From Vreelandella halophila (GTDB lineage Bacteria; Pseudomonadota; Gammaproteobacteria; Pseudomonadales; Oleiphilaceae): a stretch of 64,000 bases of DNA. Positions within the stretch are counted from its first letter, which is position 1; each line of letters starts with the position of its first letter. The position numbers were made by a program, and so were the translations under genes. The notes below the pieces were generated by a model that was not told the DNA's origin, ran no database searches, and saw only the letters and a program-made list of their open reading frames with translations. Location: NCBI RefSeq assembly GCF_019903425.1, contig NZ_JACHUZ010000011.1, positions 93,682-157,681 of the forward strand. The letters are read 5' to 3'. This document shows, one piece after another, positions 45,137-53,460 of the stretch.

Positions 45137-45814
45137 TCAGCCGGCGTTGAGCCGTTTCTCCAGAACCAGGAACCAGAGATCGTTCACCCTGGGTTCGCCA
45201 AAGCGCGGGGAGGTGGGGAAGGGCGCGGTCTCACCGGTGTGTTCGAACCCCAGGGATTCGTACCAGCGCAGCAGCTCCGAGCGCTGGTGGAGGACACGGA
45301 TTCGCAGTGTGCGGCAGCCGAGGCGGTCCCTGGCGGTTGCTTCCGCATCGGCGACCATGCGGCGGCCCAGCCCTGCTCCCTGGCGGTCCGGGGCAACCGC
45401 GAGCATGCCCAGCTCGGCGGTGTGTTCGTCCAGGTGCTCGATCTGCTGGGTGGCGACCAGGGTGTCGTCCTCCCAGGCCAGCCGGAACAGGGTGTCATCG
45501 AGTAGTTCCCGGATCATGGCGGCATCGGTGCGCTGGCCGCCGAGCAGGTCCGCTTCCGTGGTCCAGCCCTTGCGGCTGATGTCGCCGCGGTAGGCGCTGT
45601 TCACGCGTTCGGCGATGGCCTCAGCGTCCTCCTCGGTGGCGTCGCGCACCCCAAGCGTGCTGGAAGCGTGGAGCAGCTCATGCGCCCGTGAGAAATCCAC
45701 GCCGCCACTGAGTTCTTCGGGGTCATACCGGAAGCCACAGCCGGAGCGGCGCATGGCCGGTTCCCGGATGGCACCGGGGCTGGGACGGGTATCGTCATCC
45801 TCGCTCATCATCAC
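45137..45814 (-). CDS. GNAT-family N-acetyltransferase
   Basis: A 225-residue protein with a GNAT domain in residues 50-220: the entry strand VRDATEEDAEAIAERVNSAYRG, the acceptor part AELGMLAVAPDRQGAGLGRRMVADAEATA with the acetyl-CoA pyrophosphate loop (QGAGLG), and the C-terminal WYESLGFEHTGETAPFP. These are typical for acetylation of amines with acetyl-CoA. The N-terminal 50 residues are acidic and poorly conserved, and the true start could be one of several Met codons there. No neighbour indicates the substrate. Confidence 0.87.
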   Translation of the reverse strand: MMMSEDDDTRPSPGAIREPAMRRSGCGFRYDPEELSGGVDFSRAHELLHASSTLGVRDATEEDAEAIAERVNSAYRGDISRKGWTTEADLLGGQRTDAAMIRELLDDTLFRLAWEDDTLVATQQIEHLDEHTAELGMLAVAPDRQGAGLGRRMVADAEATARDRLGCRTLRIRVLHQRSELLRWYESLGFEHTGETAPFPTSPRFGEPRVNDLWFLVLEKRLNAG

Positions 45815-45931
45815 CTCATCAGGGCATGTCAGGGGTATTATGGTCGCTCACGCCGGTACTGCACAGGGCGGCGCGCGAGGGGCACCCATGATAGGCTTTG
45901 GGCCACTGAGCGTGCGTCGAGGGAGTGAAAC

Positions 45932-46690
45932 GTGAGAGGCAATCCGTTCCGTGGCATGGGCTACCTGGGCGAGGGGTTCCGGCTGATCCGCCAGCCGGGG
46001 CTGCGCCTGTTCGTGGTCCTGCCGCTGATCCTGAATGTGGTGGTTTTCGCCCTGCTGATCTGGCTGCTGGGCGAGGGCTATGCCGTGATGGTGGACGCCG
46101 CCATGGGGTGGCTGCCCGACTGGGAGTGGCTTCAGGTTCTGGACTGGGTCTTCTGGATTCTCTACGGCCTGGTGATCCTTCTGTTGCTGGCCTACGGCTT
46201 CGTGATGCTGGCGAACCTCATCGGCTCGCCCTTTTACGGCTATCTCTGCGAACTGGTGGAAAAGGAGATCGCTGGCGAGACCCTGACGCCGGACGACGGC
46301 TGGCTCCAGATCGTGAAGGACGTGCCCCGCGCGCTTTACCGGGAAGTGCGGAAGATTCTCTACTACCTGCCCCGGGCCTTGGTGCTGTTCGTGCTGGGGC
46401 TGATCCCGGTGGTGAACCTGGTGGCGGCGGTGCTGTGGTTCCTGTTCAACAGCTGGATGATGGCGCTGCAGTACGTGGACTACCCGGCGGACAACCACCG
46501 CGTCTCCTTCGACGGTCTGCGTAAGCGCGTAGCGGGCCAGCGGCTGACGGCGCTGGGCTTCGGGATGCCGGTGGCGGTTCTGGCCATGGTGCCACTGGTC
46601 AACCTGGTGCTGGTGCCGGCGGCGGTCTGCGGCGCCACGGTGTACTGGACCCGCGAGATGCGCGCTGAGGACCAGCGAGGGGCTGCCTAG
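45932..46690 (+). CDS. cysZ: sulfate transporter CysZ-type membrane protein (EI24 fold)
   Basis: A 252-residue inner-membrane protein matching E. coli CysZ (253), which imports sulfate for cysteine synthesis. The N-terminal GMGYLGEGFRLIRQPGLRLFVVLPLILN and the central NLIGSPFYGYLCELVEKEI are signature segments, followed by membrane hairpins ending MVPLVNLVLVPAAVCGATVYW. The start is a GTG at 45932, fitting the family N-terminus. The next gene, a retropepsin-like protease, starts 2 bp after its stop. No cysteine synthase gene is in the window. Confidence 0.9.
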   Translation: MRGNPFRGMGYLGEGFRLIRQPGLRLFVVLPLILNVVVFALLIWLLGEGYAVMVDAAMGWLPDWEWLQVLDWVFWILYGLVILLLLAYGFVMLANLIGSPFYGYLCELVEKEIAGETLTPDDGWLQIVKDVPRALYREVRKILYYLPRALVLFVLGLIPVVNLVAAVLWFLFNSWMMALQYVDYPADNHRVSFDGLRKRVAGQRLTALGFGMPVAVLAMVPLVNLVLVPAAVCGATVYWTREMRAEDQRGAA

Positions 46691-46692
46691 GT

Positions 46693-47202
46693 ATGCCGAG
46701 CGAGACCCGCTACCTGCTGTATTTCGGCGGCTTCTGGCTGGTGCTGATCGGCGGTGCCACCTGGTTCTTCGGCGGCATCACGGAAAGCCAGCGGAACCCG
46801 AACCAGGCGCCCACAACCGAGATGGTTAACGGGGCCCAGACCATTGAGCTGGAGGCCAACCAGCAGGGTCACTATGTTGCCGGGGGTGCCATCAACGGGG
46901 CCGACGTGACCTTCATCCTGGACACCGGGGCGACCCGGGTCACGGTCTCGGATGCGATTGCCCAGCGGGCCGGGCTGGAACGCGAGAGTCGGGGCAGGGC
47001 GCGCACCGCCGCCGGAACGGTCACGGTCTGGAGCACCACGATCCCGGAGCTGCGTCTCGGGGATATGCGCTTCCGCAATGTGCCGGGCACCATCAGTCCC
47101 TCCATGGACGCCGACATGGCGCTGCTGGGCATGACCGCCCTGGGGCAGGTGGACTTCTCCCAGGAGAACGGCGTGCTGACGCTTCGCCGCGCCGGCCCCT
47201 GA
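46693..47202 (+). CDS. membrane-anchored retropepsin-like aspartic protease (clan AA)
   Basis: A 169-residue protein with one N-terminal membrane helix (about 7-28) and a single-lobe aspartic protease domain in the periplasm. The active site FILDTGATRVTV contains Asp77 in the DTGAT motif, with the strand ADMALLGMTALGQVDFSQENG later matching the ILG-type region of retropepsins. The length and layout correspond to the bacterial clan AA aspartic protease family known as TIGR02281. Members must dimerise to be active. It follows cysZ after 2 bp and so is probably co-transcribed with it. Substrates of this family are largely unknown. Confidence 0.87.
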   Translation: MPSETRYLLYFGGFWLVLIGGATWFFGGITESQRNPNQAPTTEMVNGAQTIELEANQQGHYVAGGAINGADVTFILDTGATRVTVSDAIAQRAGLERESRGRARTAAGTVTVWSTTIPELRLGDMRFRNVPGTISPSMDADMALLGMTALGQVDFSQENGVLTLRRAGP

Positions 47203-47206
47203 GCGA

Positions 47207-48079
47207 TCAGGCGGATTCCAGGAAGCCGTTCAGGTGCTCCGCCACGGCTTCCGGCTGCTCCTCCTGCAGGAAATGCCCGGCTTCCACCTCGCGTACTCTG
47301 ATGGATTCAAAGCAGTCCTCGATGTGGTTGAGGTACTCCGGCAGGATCACGTGGTCCCGGTTGCCGTAGATGTAGAGGCCGGGCATGGGCCAGACGTGGT
47401 CGGCGAGGGTTGCCCAGCGCTTGGCGTCGTTGTGGAAGGTGCGGTAGTAGTTGGCGCTGGCATGGGGCGTGCCCGGTATCCGGAAGGTGCGCACATACTC
47501 GTTGAAGGCTGCTTCCGGGAAGGGCTCGCGGTTGGACAGCTTGAGGAAAGTGCCCAGCCATTCCGCCTCGGCGCCGGGGATCATGGCCTCGGGCAGCCCC
47601 TTCGTCTGCATGAAGTGCTGGTACCAGTACTGGGCACCGCTTGAGCCCCGGACCTTCTCAATCACCTCCTGGTTGCCGCGCAGGTTGTTGATGATGGCGA
47701 TGTTCAGGATCACCATCCGCTGCACGCGCTCGGGCTCCGCCAGGGCCATCTCCTGGGCCACCACGCCGCCCCAGTCGTGCCCCACCAACTGGAACCGTTC
47801 GATCCCCAGGGCATCCAGTAGGGCGATCGCGTCCTGGGCAAGATTCTGCTTGCGGTAGTGTTCCGCCCCTTCCGTGCGCTCGCTGTCACCCAGGCCGCGC
47901 AGGTCCGGGGCGATCACTCGCAGTCCCGGTTTCAGGTGCTCATTCACTGCCGCCCAGCACCAGGAACTCTCCGGCCAGCCGTGGATCATCACCACCGGGG
48001 TTCCGGCGGGGTCGCCGCCCTCGCGCCAGGCAAAGTGGCCACGTTCGGTATCAATGGAGCGGGCAGGGCTCAGGGGCAT
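47207..48079 (-). CDS. alpha/beta hydrolase, epoxide hydrolase-like
   Basis: A 290-residue alpha/beta hydrolase. The oxyanion-hole motif HGWPESSW (33-40), the nucleophile Asp102 in VGHDWGGVV, the charge-relay Asp in IYGNRDHVIL and the final His in VEAGHFLQEEQPE are all present. An Asp nucleophile and HGWP are typical for soluble epoxide hydrolases and haloalkane dehalogenases; the HGWPES form leans toward epoxide hydrolase. A lid domain lies between (about 140-220). It is convergent with the retropepsin gene and 21 bp downstream of a membrane protein gene on the same strand. Confidence 0.88.
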   Translation of the reverse strand: MPLSPARSIDTERGHFAWREGGDPAGTPVVMIHGWPESSWCWAAVNEHLKPGLRVIAPDLRGLGDSERTEGAEHYRKQNLAQDAIALLDALGIERFQLVGHDWGGVVAQEMALAEPERVQRMVILNIAIINNLRGNQEVIEKVRGSSGAQYWYQHFMQTKGLPEAMIPGAEAEWLGTFLKLSNREPFPEAAFNEYVRTFRIPGTPHASANYYRTFHNDAKRWATLADHVWPMPGLYIYGNRDHVILPEYLNHIEDCFESIRVREVEAGHFLQEEQPEAVAEHLNGFLESA

Positions 48080-48100
48080 GGGGCCTCCTCCTGGTTTGGA

Positions 48101-48793
48101 TCAGAAGAAATAGAGGATGGACTGGCCGATCACCACGGTGAACAGCAGTGACGCCAGGGTCCCGATGAGGACGTATTCCGCGAACTCCCGCTCCTCCAGC
48201 TGGCGGAACCGGGCAAAGCCCTTGGCGGCCAGTATGAGCGCGATCACGTTGTAGTTCTGGGCAAAAACCACGACCAGGTAGATGAGCCAGCGTTCCAGCA
48301 TGCCGATGACGCGCCCGGCGTTGTACTCACGGTCGTCAACGGTATCCGGCTCGCCGTGGCTGGAGGTGGTGGGCTCCATCTGGAAGCGGTGGAGCAGGGA
48401 GCGGATGGCGAGGTTGGTCTCGTTCGCCACCAGCAGGAAGCCGAGCAGACCCAGTAGGGCCGGCTGCAATGCCTCCGGGGGGTGATCCGGCAGCAGCCAG
48501 GAGTCCGGCGCCCCGTAGTAGGCGGCAAGGAACGCCACCACCGCCACCAGGGCCCCGCCGGCCAGGCGCCCCTCGTTGAGCCGCTCCTTCGGGCTCCAGG
48601 CCTCGGAAAGGGCAAGCGAGGCGATCACGGCGGGGATCAGCGCCAGGGTGTGCAGTCCCGGTGTCAGCAGGCCGATCAGCACCACCTGGACCAGTGCCAG
48701 GATGGTCCACTCGCGCGTGGGCAGGGGCCGGTCCCGGAAGGTGAACCAGAGCCGGGTGAGCAGCCAGGCATTGAGGAAGAGCAGAATGGCCAT
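48101..48793 (-). CDS. polytopic membrane protein paired with SatD (DUF3307-like C-terminus)
   Basis: A 230-residue protein with about seven hydrophobic segments. The C-terminal 70 residues (GRVIGMLERWLIYLVVVFAQ, LILAAKGFARFRQLEERE, AEYVLIGTLASLLFTVVIGQ) resemble the end of DUF3307-type proteins, which I know to be encoded next to SatD genes in several phyla. The N-terminal half is less familiar. It follows the SatD gene by 12 bp, so the two form an operon under the 28-bp repeat array upstream of satD. Its function is unknown. Confidence 0.72.
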   Translation of the reverse strand: MAILLFLNAWLLTRLWFTFRDRPLPTREWTILALVQVVLIGLLTPGLHTLALIPAVIASLALSEAWSPKERLNEGRLAGGALVAVVAFLAAYYGAPDSWLLPDHPPEALQPALLGLLGFLLVANETNLAIRSLLHRFQMEPTTSSHGEPDTVDDREYNAGRVIGMLERWLIYLVVVFAQNYNVIALILAAKGFARFRQLEEREFAEYVLIGTLASLLFTVVIGQSILYFF

Positions 48794-48805
48794 GGGAACT
48801 CCGTT

Positions 48806-49435
48806 TCAGTCGGTGCGCGCCAGGGCGTCGTTCATGCGCCGGGTCAGGGCCTGGGTCAGCTGGATGGCATGTTCAAGTCCGCCCTCACGAATGTTCTTGT
48901 ACACACTCCTTTCGGTGATGTCGAGGTGCCGGGCAATCTCCGGAAGATCCTGGTCTTCCAGCAGCCGCTGCAGTATTTCGAGCCGGTTGGGGCGCCACTT
49001 CCGTAGCTGGAGGTTGAACAGCCCGAGCGCGGCCTCCTGAAGCCCATCATCCTGGGGCAGGCCGGTGATGGCCAGAGTGCGGCTGTCATGTTTCATGCTG
49101 GTGAGCAGGTCCCGGGCCTGGTGGAAGGCGGGGCCGTCCATGCCAATCGCCTGTTCCGGGTTGATGGCGGTGGAAAGGGGCCCGACACCGAGCGCGAACC
49201 GCAGTTCCACCGGATGGAGCTGGCGCATGATGGCAAGGATGTCCGGAAAGAGTTGATCGGCGCCGCTGAACACGGCCTGGAACTCGTCGCCCAGGGTAAT
49301 GGTATAGGGAGACAGCAACTGGCTGTTCTGGTGGTTCAGCACGCCGAGCATCGATTCAAGCCCCTGCTGGATCGCGCCGCGGTTGATCAGCTGTCTTGAA
49401 TCAATGATGTCGGCGATCATCACAAGGCGGTTCAT
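48806..49435 (-). CDS. SatD family protein with C-terminal helix-turn-helix
   Basis: A 209-residue protein. The first 130 residues follow the SatD family pattern: MIADIIDSRQLINR at the start, YTITLGDEFQAVFSG, and LRFALGVGPLSTAINPEQAIGMDGPAF, a fold that recalls nucleotide-cyclase-like domains. The C-terminal 75 residues contain a helix-turn-helix (LEDQDLPEIARHLDITERSVYKNIREGG). This points to a DNA-binding regulator, perhaps with a small-molecule or nucleotide-sensing N-domain. It precedes a membrane protein gene by 12 bp. Perfect TGAAC-N7-GTTCA repeats just upstream (49469-49513) are likely its own operator. Confidence 0.83.
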   Translation of the reverse strand: MNRLVMIADIIDSRQLINRGAIQQGLESMLGVLNHQNSQLLSPYTITLGDEFQAVFSGADQLFPDILAIMRQLHPVELRFALGVGPLSTAINPEQAIGMDGPAFHQARDLLTSMKHDSRTLAITGLPQDDGLQEAALGLFNLQLRKWRPNRLEILQRLLEDQDLPEIARHLDITERSVYKNIREGGLEHAIQLTQALTRRMNDALARTD

Positions 49436-49468
49436 GGCCTTGATCCTCGGTTAACCGGGAGTGATTTT

Positions 49469-49541
49469 TGAACTTTATCAGTTCATTTTTGGATTGTGAA
49501 CCAATAAGGTTCATTTTTGGTTTATGAACTGATTTGGGACA
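49469..49541. repeat. operator-like array of TGAAC-N7-GTTCA palindromes at 28-bp period
   Basis: Two perfect 17-bp palindromes TGAAC-N7-GTTCA occur at 49469-49485 and 49497-49513, each followed by TTTTTGG, so the repeat unit is 28 bp. A third unit begins exactly 28 bp further at 49525 (TGAAC) but its right half is degenerate (GGACA). The array lies 34-106 bp upstream of the satD start, in the gap before the phosphatase stop. Because the SatD protein carries a helix-turn-helix, autoregulation is the simplest reading. Confidence 0.8.
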
Positions 49542-49549
49542 TCTGGGTA

Positions 49550-50116
49550 TCAATCCGGTCGCCAGGCCAGCCCCTGGAGCTTGGCAAGGCTGTGGACGTA
49601 CTCAACCTGTTCTGCATTCTCCACGGTTCCCTGGCGTGCCCGGCGCACGGTGGCTATGGCGGCTTCCGGCTCATGCCCGAACTCAACCAGCAGGCGCGCT
49701 GCCACAGTTCCCGTGCGCCCGAGCCCGGCACGGCAGTGGAGCAGTATGTCTTCGCCATCACGCAGTCGTTCCCGGATGATGGGGCCCGCTTCAGCCCAGG
49801 CCAGTTCAAAGGCGCTACCCGGCGCACTGAAATCCCGGATGGGCGCGTGGAACCAGTCGACCCCCCGGGTGGGCACAGTCTCTGCCATGTGTGGCACGCC
49901 CAGCGTCCGGAGTTCGGGCTCCTGGACCAGTGTCACCATGGTCCGGGCACCCCAGCGGCGGATGTGCTCCAGATCCTTTTCCAGATCCCGCTGGCCGCCC
50001 ATCAGGCCCCAGCCGCGCAGGTAGCGGCCCGGGCAGTAGCTCATACCAATACGCCCCCGGGTGTTCGGGGCGCGGACAACATCAATGGGCAGCGGTTCCA
50101 GCCAGGACAGCGACAT
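49550..50116 (-). CDS. dual-specificity/tyrosine phosphatase-like protein
   Basis: A 188-residue cysteine-dependent phosphatase. The signature CX5R loop is HCRAGLGRTG, with the nucleophilic Cys and Arg, and the upstream general-acid Asp lies in FHAPIRDFSAPG. The N-terminal SYCPGRYLRGWGLMGGQRDLEKDLEHIRRWGA corresponds to the cyclin-dependent-kinase-inhibitor-3-like group of small phosphatases found in bacteria. Targets may be phosphoproteins or small phosphorylated metabolites. It is divergent from the small barrel protein gene at 50172, and the satD repeat array lies just beyond its stop. Confidence 0.87.
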   Translation of the reverse strand: MSLSWLEPLPIDVVRAPNTRGRIGMSYCPGRYLRGWGLMGGQRDLEKDLEHIRRWGARTMVTLVQEPELRTLGVPHMAETVPTRGVDWFHAPIRDFSAPGSAFELAWAEAGPIIRERLRDGEDILLHCRAGLGRTGTVAARLLVEFGHEPEAAIATVRRARQGTVENAEQVEYVHSLAKLQGLAWRPD

Positions 50117-50171
50117 GGGCCAATAATGGCCTTAGTCTGGGGGGATGTGAAGCCACAATACCGGAGGCACA

Positions 50172-50495
50172 ATGAAATACCTGTTTGAGGTCCATATCCG
50201 CGAAGGCCACACGGCGGAGGAGTACGCTGATGCCTGGGTGCGGGCGAGCGAGATCATCCAGCAGGCCGCCGGCGCTCGGGGCACAGCGCTGCACCGGAAG
50301 ATGGACGACCCCAATGTGCTGATCGCCATTGCCGAATGGGACAGCAAGGCGGACCGGGATGCCATGGAGTCGGAGCAGCATCCCAGGGTGGCCGAGATCA
50401 TCCGGAGTGCCTCCCACCTGTGCGATATCCGCCCCATCGGTGAGTTCGATGAGCCCGAATGGGTGGTGATGCCGCCGGGCGGAGGTGAATCGTAA
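50172..50495 (+). CDS. small dimeric alpha/beta-barrel protein (ABM-like fold)
   Basis: A 107-residue soluble protein with a ferredoxin-like pattern: strand KYLFEVHIREGHT, helix EEYADAWVRASEIIQQAAGA, strand RGTALHRKMDD, strand VLIAIAEWDSKADRDAME, and a last helix HPRVAEIIRSASHL. This resembles the antibiotic-biosynthesis-monooxygenase/NIPSNAP class of dimeric barrels, which includes monooxygenases and heme or quinol-related proteins. No catalytic residue can be named. It is a single gene between the phosphatase and an NlpC/P60 lipoprotein. Confidence 0.6.
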   Translation: MKYLFEVHIREGHTAEEYADAWVRASEIIQQAAGARGTALHRKMDDPNVLIAIAEWDSKADRDAMESEQHPRVAEIIRSASHLCDIRPIGEFDEPEWVVMPPGGGES

Positions 50496-50552
50496 CTTGT
50501 CAGCCTCGCCGTTACGGCTAACATGGGGTTACAGAACACGGAAATCTGAGCT

Positions 50553-51053
50553 ATGACCCGACAGATCCTCTGCGCCCTGGCGCTTCTCACCCTTGCTGGC
50601 TGCGCCAGCACCGGCGGTTCCCTTCAGAAGCCCACTCCTGTCACGTCCCGGGGCGATGCCGTGGACCTGACCGAGCGGCAGACCGTGCACAGCATCCTGA
50701 TGGACCAGTACGCCAAGTGGAAGGGCACACCGCACCGCATGGGCGGCATGAGCCAGAATGGCGTGGACTGCTCCGGGCTCGTGCACCGGACCTTCCTGGC
50801 CCGCCTCGGGCATGATATCCCCCGCACCACCCGGCGACAGGCCACAGTGGGGCGCACCATAAGCCGTGACCAGTTGCGCCCGGGGGACCTGGTGTTCTTC
50901 AAGACCGGTTACAAGACGCGCCATGTGGGCATCTACATGGGGGATCAGCAGTTCTTCCACGTTTCCTCGAGCCAGGGTGTCTCCCTGTCCAACCTCAACA
51001 ACCGCTACTGGGCCTCCAACTACTGGCATTCGCGCCGGTTGAGCGGCGATTAA
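50553..51053 (+). CDS. NlpC/P60 family lipoprotein (MepS/Spr-like endopeptidase)
   Basis: A 166-residue lipoprotein: lipobox LAGC (Cys at residue 16), a 30-residue linker and a C-terminal NlpC/P60 domain. The catalytic Cys is in NGVDCSGLVHRTF, the His in TRHVGIYMGD and the third polar residue in QFFHVSSSQG. This is the layout of E. coli MepS (Spr), a peptidoglycan D,D-endopeptidase that opens cross-links for cell-wall growth. All three active-site positions are present. It is a single gene; the ATG is preceded by a weak ribosome site. Confidence 0.92.
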   Translation: MTRQILCALALLTLAGCASTGGSLQKPTPVTSRGDAVDLTERQTVHSILMDQYAKWKGTPHRMGGMSQNGVDCSGLVHRTFLARLGHDIPRTTRRQATVGRTISRDQLRPGDLVFFKTGYKTRHVGIYMGDQQFFHVSSSQGVSLSNLNNRYWASNYWHSRRLSGD

Positions 51054-51181
51054 CGGCCAGAACAAGCCTTCTATGAGTGCCAATGCCGGATCTGCGTGTG
51101 GTACCGAACGGACACCGGTCCGGCATTCTTCTACGATCCTGATTTCAGATCCCATTTCAGGGGTGCTCGGAGGTCGAAGGC

Positions 51182-52228
51182 ATGACCCACTATGCAGGTT
51201 TTGTACCCTATACGCCGGATGGCGCCAATCCCCACAGGCTGCTGGAGCCCTCCCGTTCCTGTATTGAGGCCATGCTGTTCGAGGAGCGTGAGCGGGCCCG
51301 GGTAACGCTTGATTCAATTGGTGATGCCGTGATCAGCACGGATGTCGCCGGTCGCATTACCTACATGAACGTCGTCGCGCAACAGATGACCGGCTGGTTG
51401 TTCGAAGACGCCAGGGGGAAGCCGTTTACCACGATCTTCCGGGTTCTGGATGCCACCACCCGAGAGCCCGTCGGTAATCCGGCCGAGAGGGCCATTCAGG
51501 AAGACTGCATCGTTGCGCTCGCCGCCAACACCCTCCTCATCGACCGAGAAGGTGAGGAAGTGGCGATCGAGGATTCGGCAGCGCCCATCCATAATCGGCA
51601 GGGGCGGGTCTGTGGGGCTGTCATCGTGTTTCACGACGTGAAGTTCTCCCAGGCGATGACGGACCGGATGGCCTATCTGGCCCGCCATGATGCGCTGACC
51701 GGACTGCTCAACCGCACCGCCCTCAGCGAAAGCTTCGACCATGCCACAGCACTTGCCAAGCGGCATCAGCGCAAGGTGGCGCTGCTGTTCGTGGATCTCG
51801 ACAACTTCAAGGAAGTGAACGACACACTGGGTCATCAGGCTGGAGATGAGCTGCTGGTGAGCCTGGCGCGGATTCTGTCGAGCTGTGTTCGGAAAACCGA
51901 CACTGTCTGCCGTTACGGGGGTGATGAGTTTATCGTGCTGCTCAGTGACATAGACCGCCTCGGTCACCCTGGGCGGATGGCCAGGAAACTGCGGCGGGCC
52001 ATTTCGGAGCCCGGCCTGCTGGAAGGGTATGGAACTACACTGACACTGAGCATTGGCATCAGCGTCTTCCCCGATGATGGCCTCACCATGGAGACACTGC
52101 TGCACCGAGCGGATGACGCCATGTACGCTCGCAAGTCCCTGTCCCGGGCGAAGGTGGCAGCCGCTACCACGCCGCGGAGCACCGGGAGTCCATCACGGAT
52201 GGCGGGTTCACTGGTCCGGCGCTCATGA
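51182..52228 (+). CDS. soluble PAS-GGDEF diguanylate cyclase
   Basis: A 348-residue cytoplasmic protein. A PAS domain (about 38-155, DSIGDAVISTDVAGRITYMNVVAQQMTGW) is joined by a short helix to a GGDEF domain (about 165-325). The active loop reads CRYGGDEFIVLL and the inhibitory RxxD site is RKTD, five residues before GGDEF, so feedback inhibition is expected. There is no membrane segment and no EAL domain. The basic C-terminal tail (about 325-348) is not conserved. Its end overlaps the 3' end of the convergent Crp/Fnr gene by 6 bp. Start chosen at an ATG with GGAGG 10-14 bp upstream. Confidence 0.92.
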   Translation: MTHYAGFVPYTPDGANPHRLLEPSRSCIEAMLFEERERARVTLDSIGDAVISTDVAGRITYMNVVAQQMTGWLFEDARGKPFTTIFRVLDATTREPVGNPAERAIQEDCIVALAANTLLIDREGEEVAIEDSAAPIHNRQGRVCGAVIVFHDVKFSQAMTDRMAYLARHDALTGLLNRTALSESFDHATALAKRHQRKVALLFVDLDNFKEVNDTLGHQAGDELLVSLARILSSCVRKTDTVCRYGGDEFIVLLSDIDRLGHPGRMARKLRRAISEPGLLEGYGTTLTLSIGISVFPDDGLTMETLLHRADDAMYARKSLSRAKVAAATTPRSTGSPSRMAGSLVRRS

Positions 52229-52954
52229 GGGTGCCGGGATCCCCTGCAGCCGATCCGTTTCACGCTTGACGGTGGCATAGCATTCACAGCACATCTGCTC
52301 CAGGGTCTCCCGGTCCAGTACCCAGATGCGGCCACGTGAATACTCAATAACCCCGGAACGCTGAAGCTTGCCGGCCGCCTCTGTGACGCCCTCACGCCTG
52401 ACGCCGAGCATATTGGCGATCAACTCCTGAGTCATGACCAGTTCATTGGTCGGCAGACGATCCAGGGAAAGCAGCAGCCAACGGCACAGCTGCTGTTCAA
52501 TGGTGTGGTGACGGTTGCATACCGCAGTCTGTGACATCTGCGTGATCAGCGCCTGTGTGTAGCGGAGCAAGGTCATGCGCATATCCGGATCCCGGTTGAA
52601 CCCCCGCTTCAGCTCAGCGGCTGGCAGGCGGTAGGCGGAACCGGCACTCTGGACCACGGCCCGGCTCGGGGTACTCTCCCCACCCATGAAGACAGCAATG
52701 CCCACCAGTCCCTCGTAGCCGACGACCGCGATTTCCGCCGAGGCACCATTGGTCATGACATAGAGCAGGGAAATGATGCTGTCTGTGGGGAAGTAGACGT
52801 ACTCCAGATCCTGGTCGGCCTCATAGATAACATCGCCCAGCTTGAGCTCGACCAGCTTGAGATGCGGAATGAGGCTTTCCCGGGCTTCCGGCGTCAATTG
52901 AGCAAGCAGGCGATTGTCGGTTGGCTCCGCAGCGGGCGGTCTGTAGGGCGACAT
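52223..52954 (-). CDS. Crp/Fnr-family transcription regulator
   Basis: About 243 residues: an N-terminal cyclic-nucleotide-type barrel (about 25-150, ELKLGDVIYEADQDLEYVYFPTDSIISLLYVM) and a C-terminal winged helix with MTQELIANMLGVRREGVTEAAGKLQRSGVI. It lacks an N-terminal cysteine cluster and the Crp cAMP-contacting Arg/Glu pattern, so it is neither a true Fnr nor a true Crp; similar proteins are called Crp/Fnr family without assigned ligand. It has an N-terminal proline-rich tail. The ATG at 52954 is chosen because GAGG lies 7 bp upstream; an ATG 48 bp further up is also open. Confidence 0.88.
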   Translation of the reverse strand: MSPYRPPAAEPTDNRLLAQLTPEARESLIPHLKLVELKLGDVIYEADQDLEYVYFPTDSIISLLYVMTNGASAEIAVVGYEGLVGIAVFMGGESTPSRAVVQSAGSAYRLPAAELKRGFNRDPDMRMTLLRYTQALITQMSQTAVCNRHHTIEQQLCRWLLLSLDRLPTNELVMTQELIANMLGVRREGVTEAAGKLQRSGVIEYSRGRIWVLDRETLEQMCCECYATVKRETDRLQGIPAPS

Positions 52955-53135
52955 GCTGACCTCGATACGTCGGGGGTACCCGGCACCGGGTATCCGAATC
53001 ATTCAGGGGAGACTTAATGCGAGAAGCGCTCTTCTGGTGTCACTATAGGACAGTTTATGGTCCATTATGGGGGATTATTTGCGATAGAGACCACAAATCG
53101 AGTGGTTTGAGCCCTTAACGTCATGAGCGGGCATC

Positions 53136-53439
53136 TTATGCGGGGTGGGAAATGCCGGAGCCGAATGGATCGGCCCCGGCTGATGCGTTAAAGATTGACT
53201 GGCCGTCCGGCATCCACGCGCTCGACCTGTTCCGGTGTGAAGCGGCGGCTGCCGTAGGTACCGTCATTCAGCGCCCTGGAGACTGGCTTGAGCTGGCACT
53301 TGAATACGTCCCCGGTGATCGGGCCACCCGCCTCAATGCGTGACGTGGTGTAGACCGGGAATTCCCGGGTGCAGGCGCCTTCGCCACCGTTATCCAGGAT
53401 GGTTGGCGAGAAAGCTTCTGGATTTTGAGGGGTATGCAT
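53136..53439 (-). pseudogene. frameshifted fragment, C-terminal part of a DUF6351-type secreted protein
   Basis: The frame from 53439 reads EFPVYTTSRIEAGGPITGDV and FKCQLKPVSRALNDGTYG, then FTPEQVER, which resembles the C-terminus of DUF6351-type proteins. After VER the frame drifts into unlike sequence and stops at 53188. Skipping one base near 53218-53220 gives AWMPDGQSIFN, similar to the conserved AIFPDGVCDY ending, and the frame then stops at 53136. So this is a fragment with a one-base shift, and the N-terminal several hundred residues are absent. Its broken end lies about 20 bp from the brnT remnant, marking a rearrangement joint. The family name is recalled, not searched. Confidence 0.55.
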
Positions 53440-53460
53440 ATTGAATGCACACTAAATCTC

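Noticed and set aside
49469..49541. 28-bp-period repeats considered as a CRISPR-like array
   Set aside because: The units are palindromic operators with only 11 bp between palindromes; there are no spacers of typical length and no cas genes.
53152..53343. Short plus-strand frame over the DUF6351-like fragment
   Set aside because: The opposite strand carries the conserved-looking residues, and the plus frame has no ribosome site or recognised motif.
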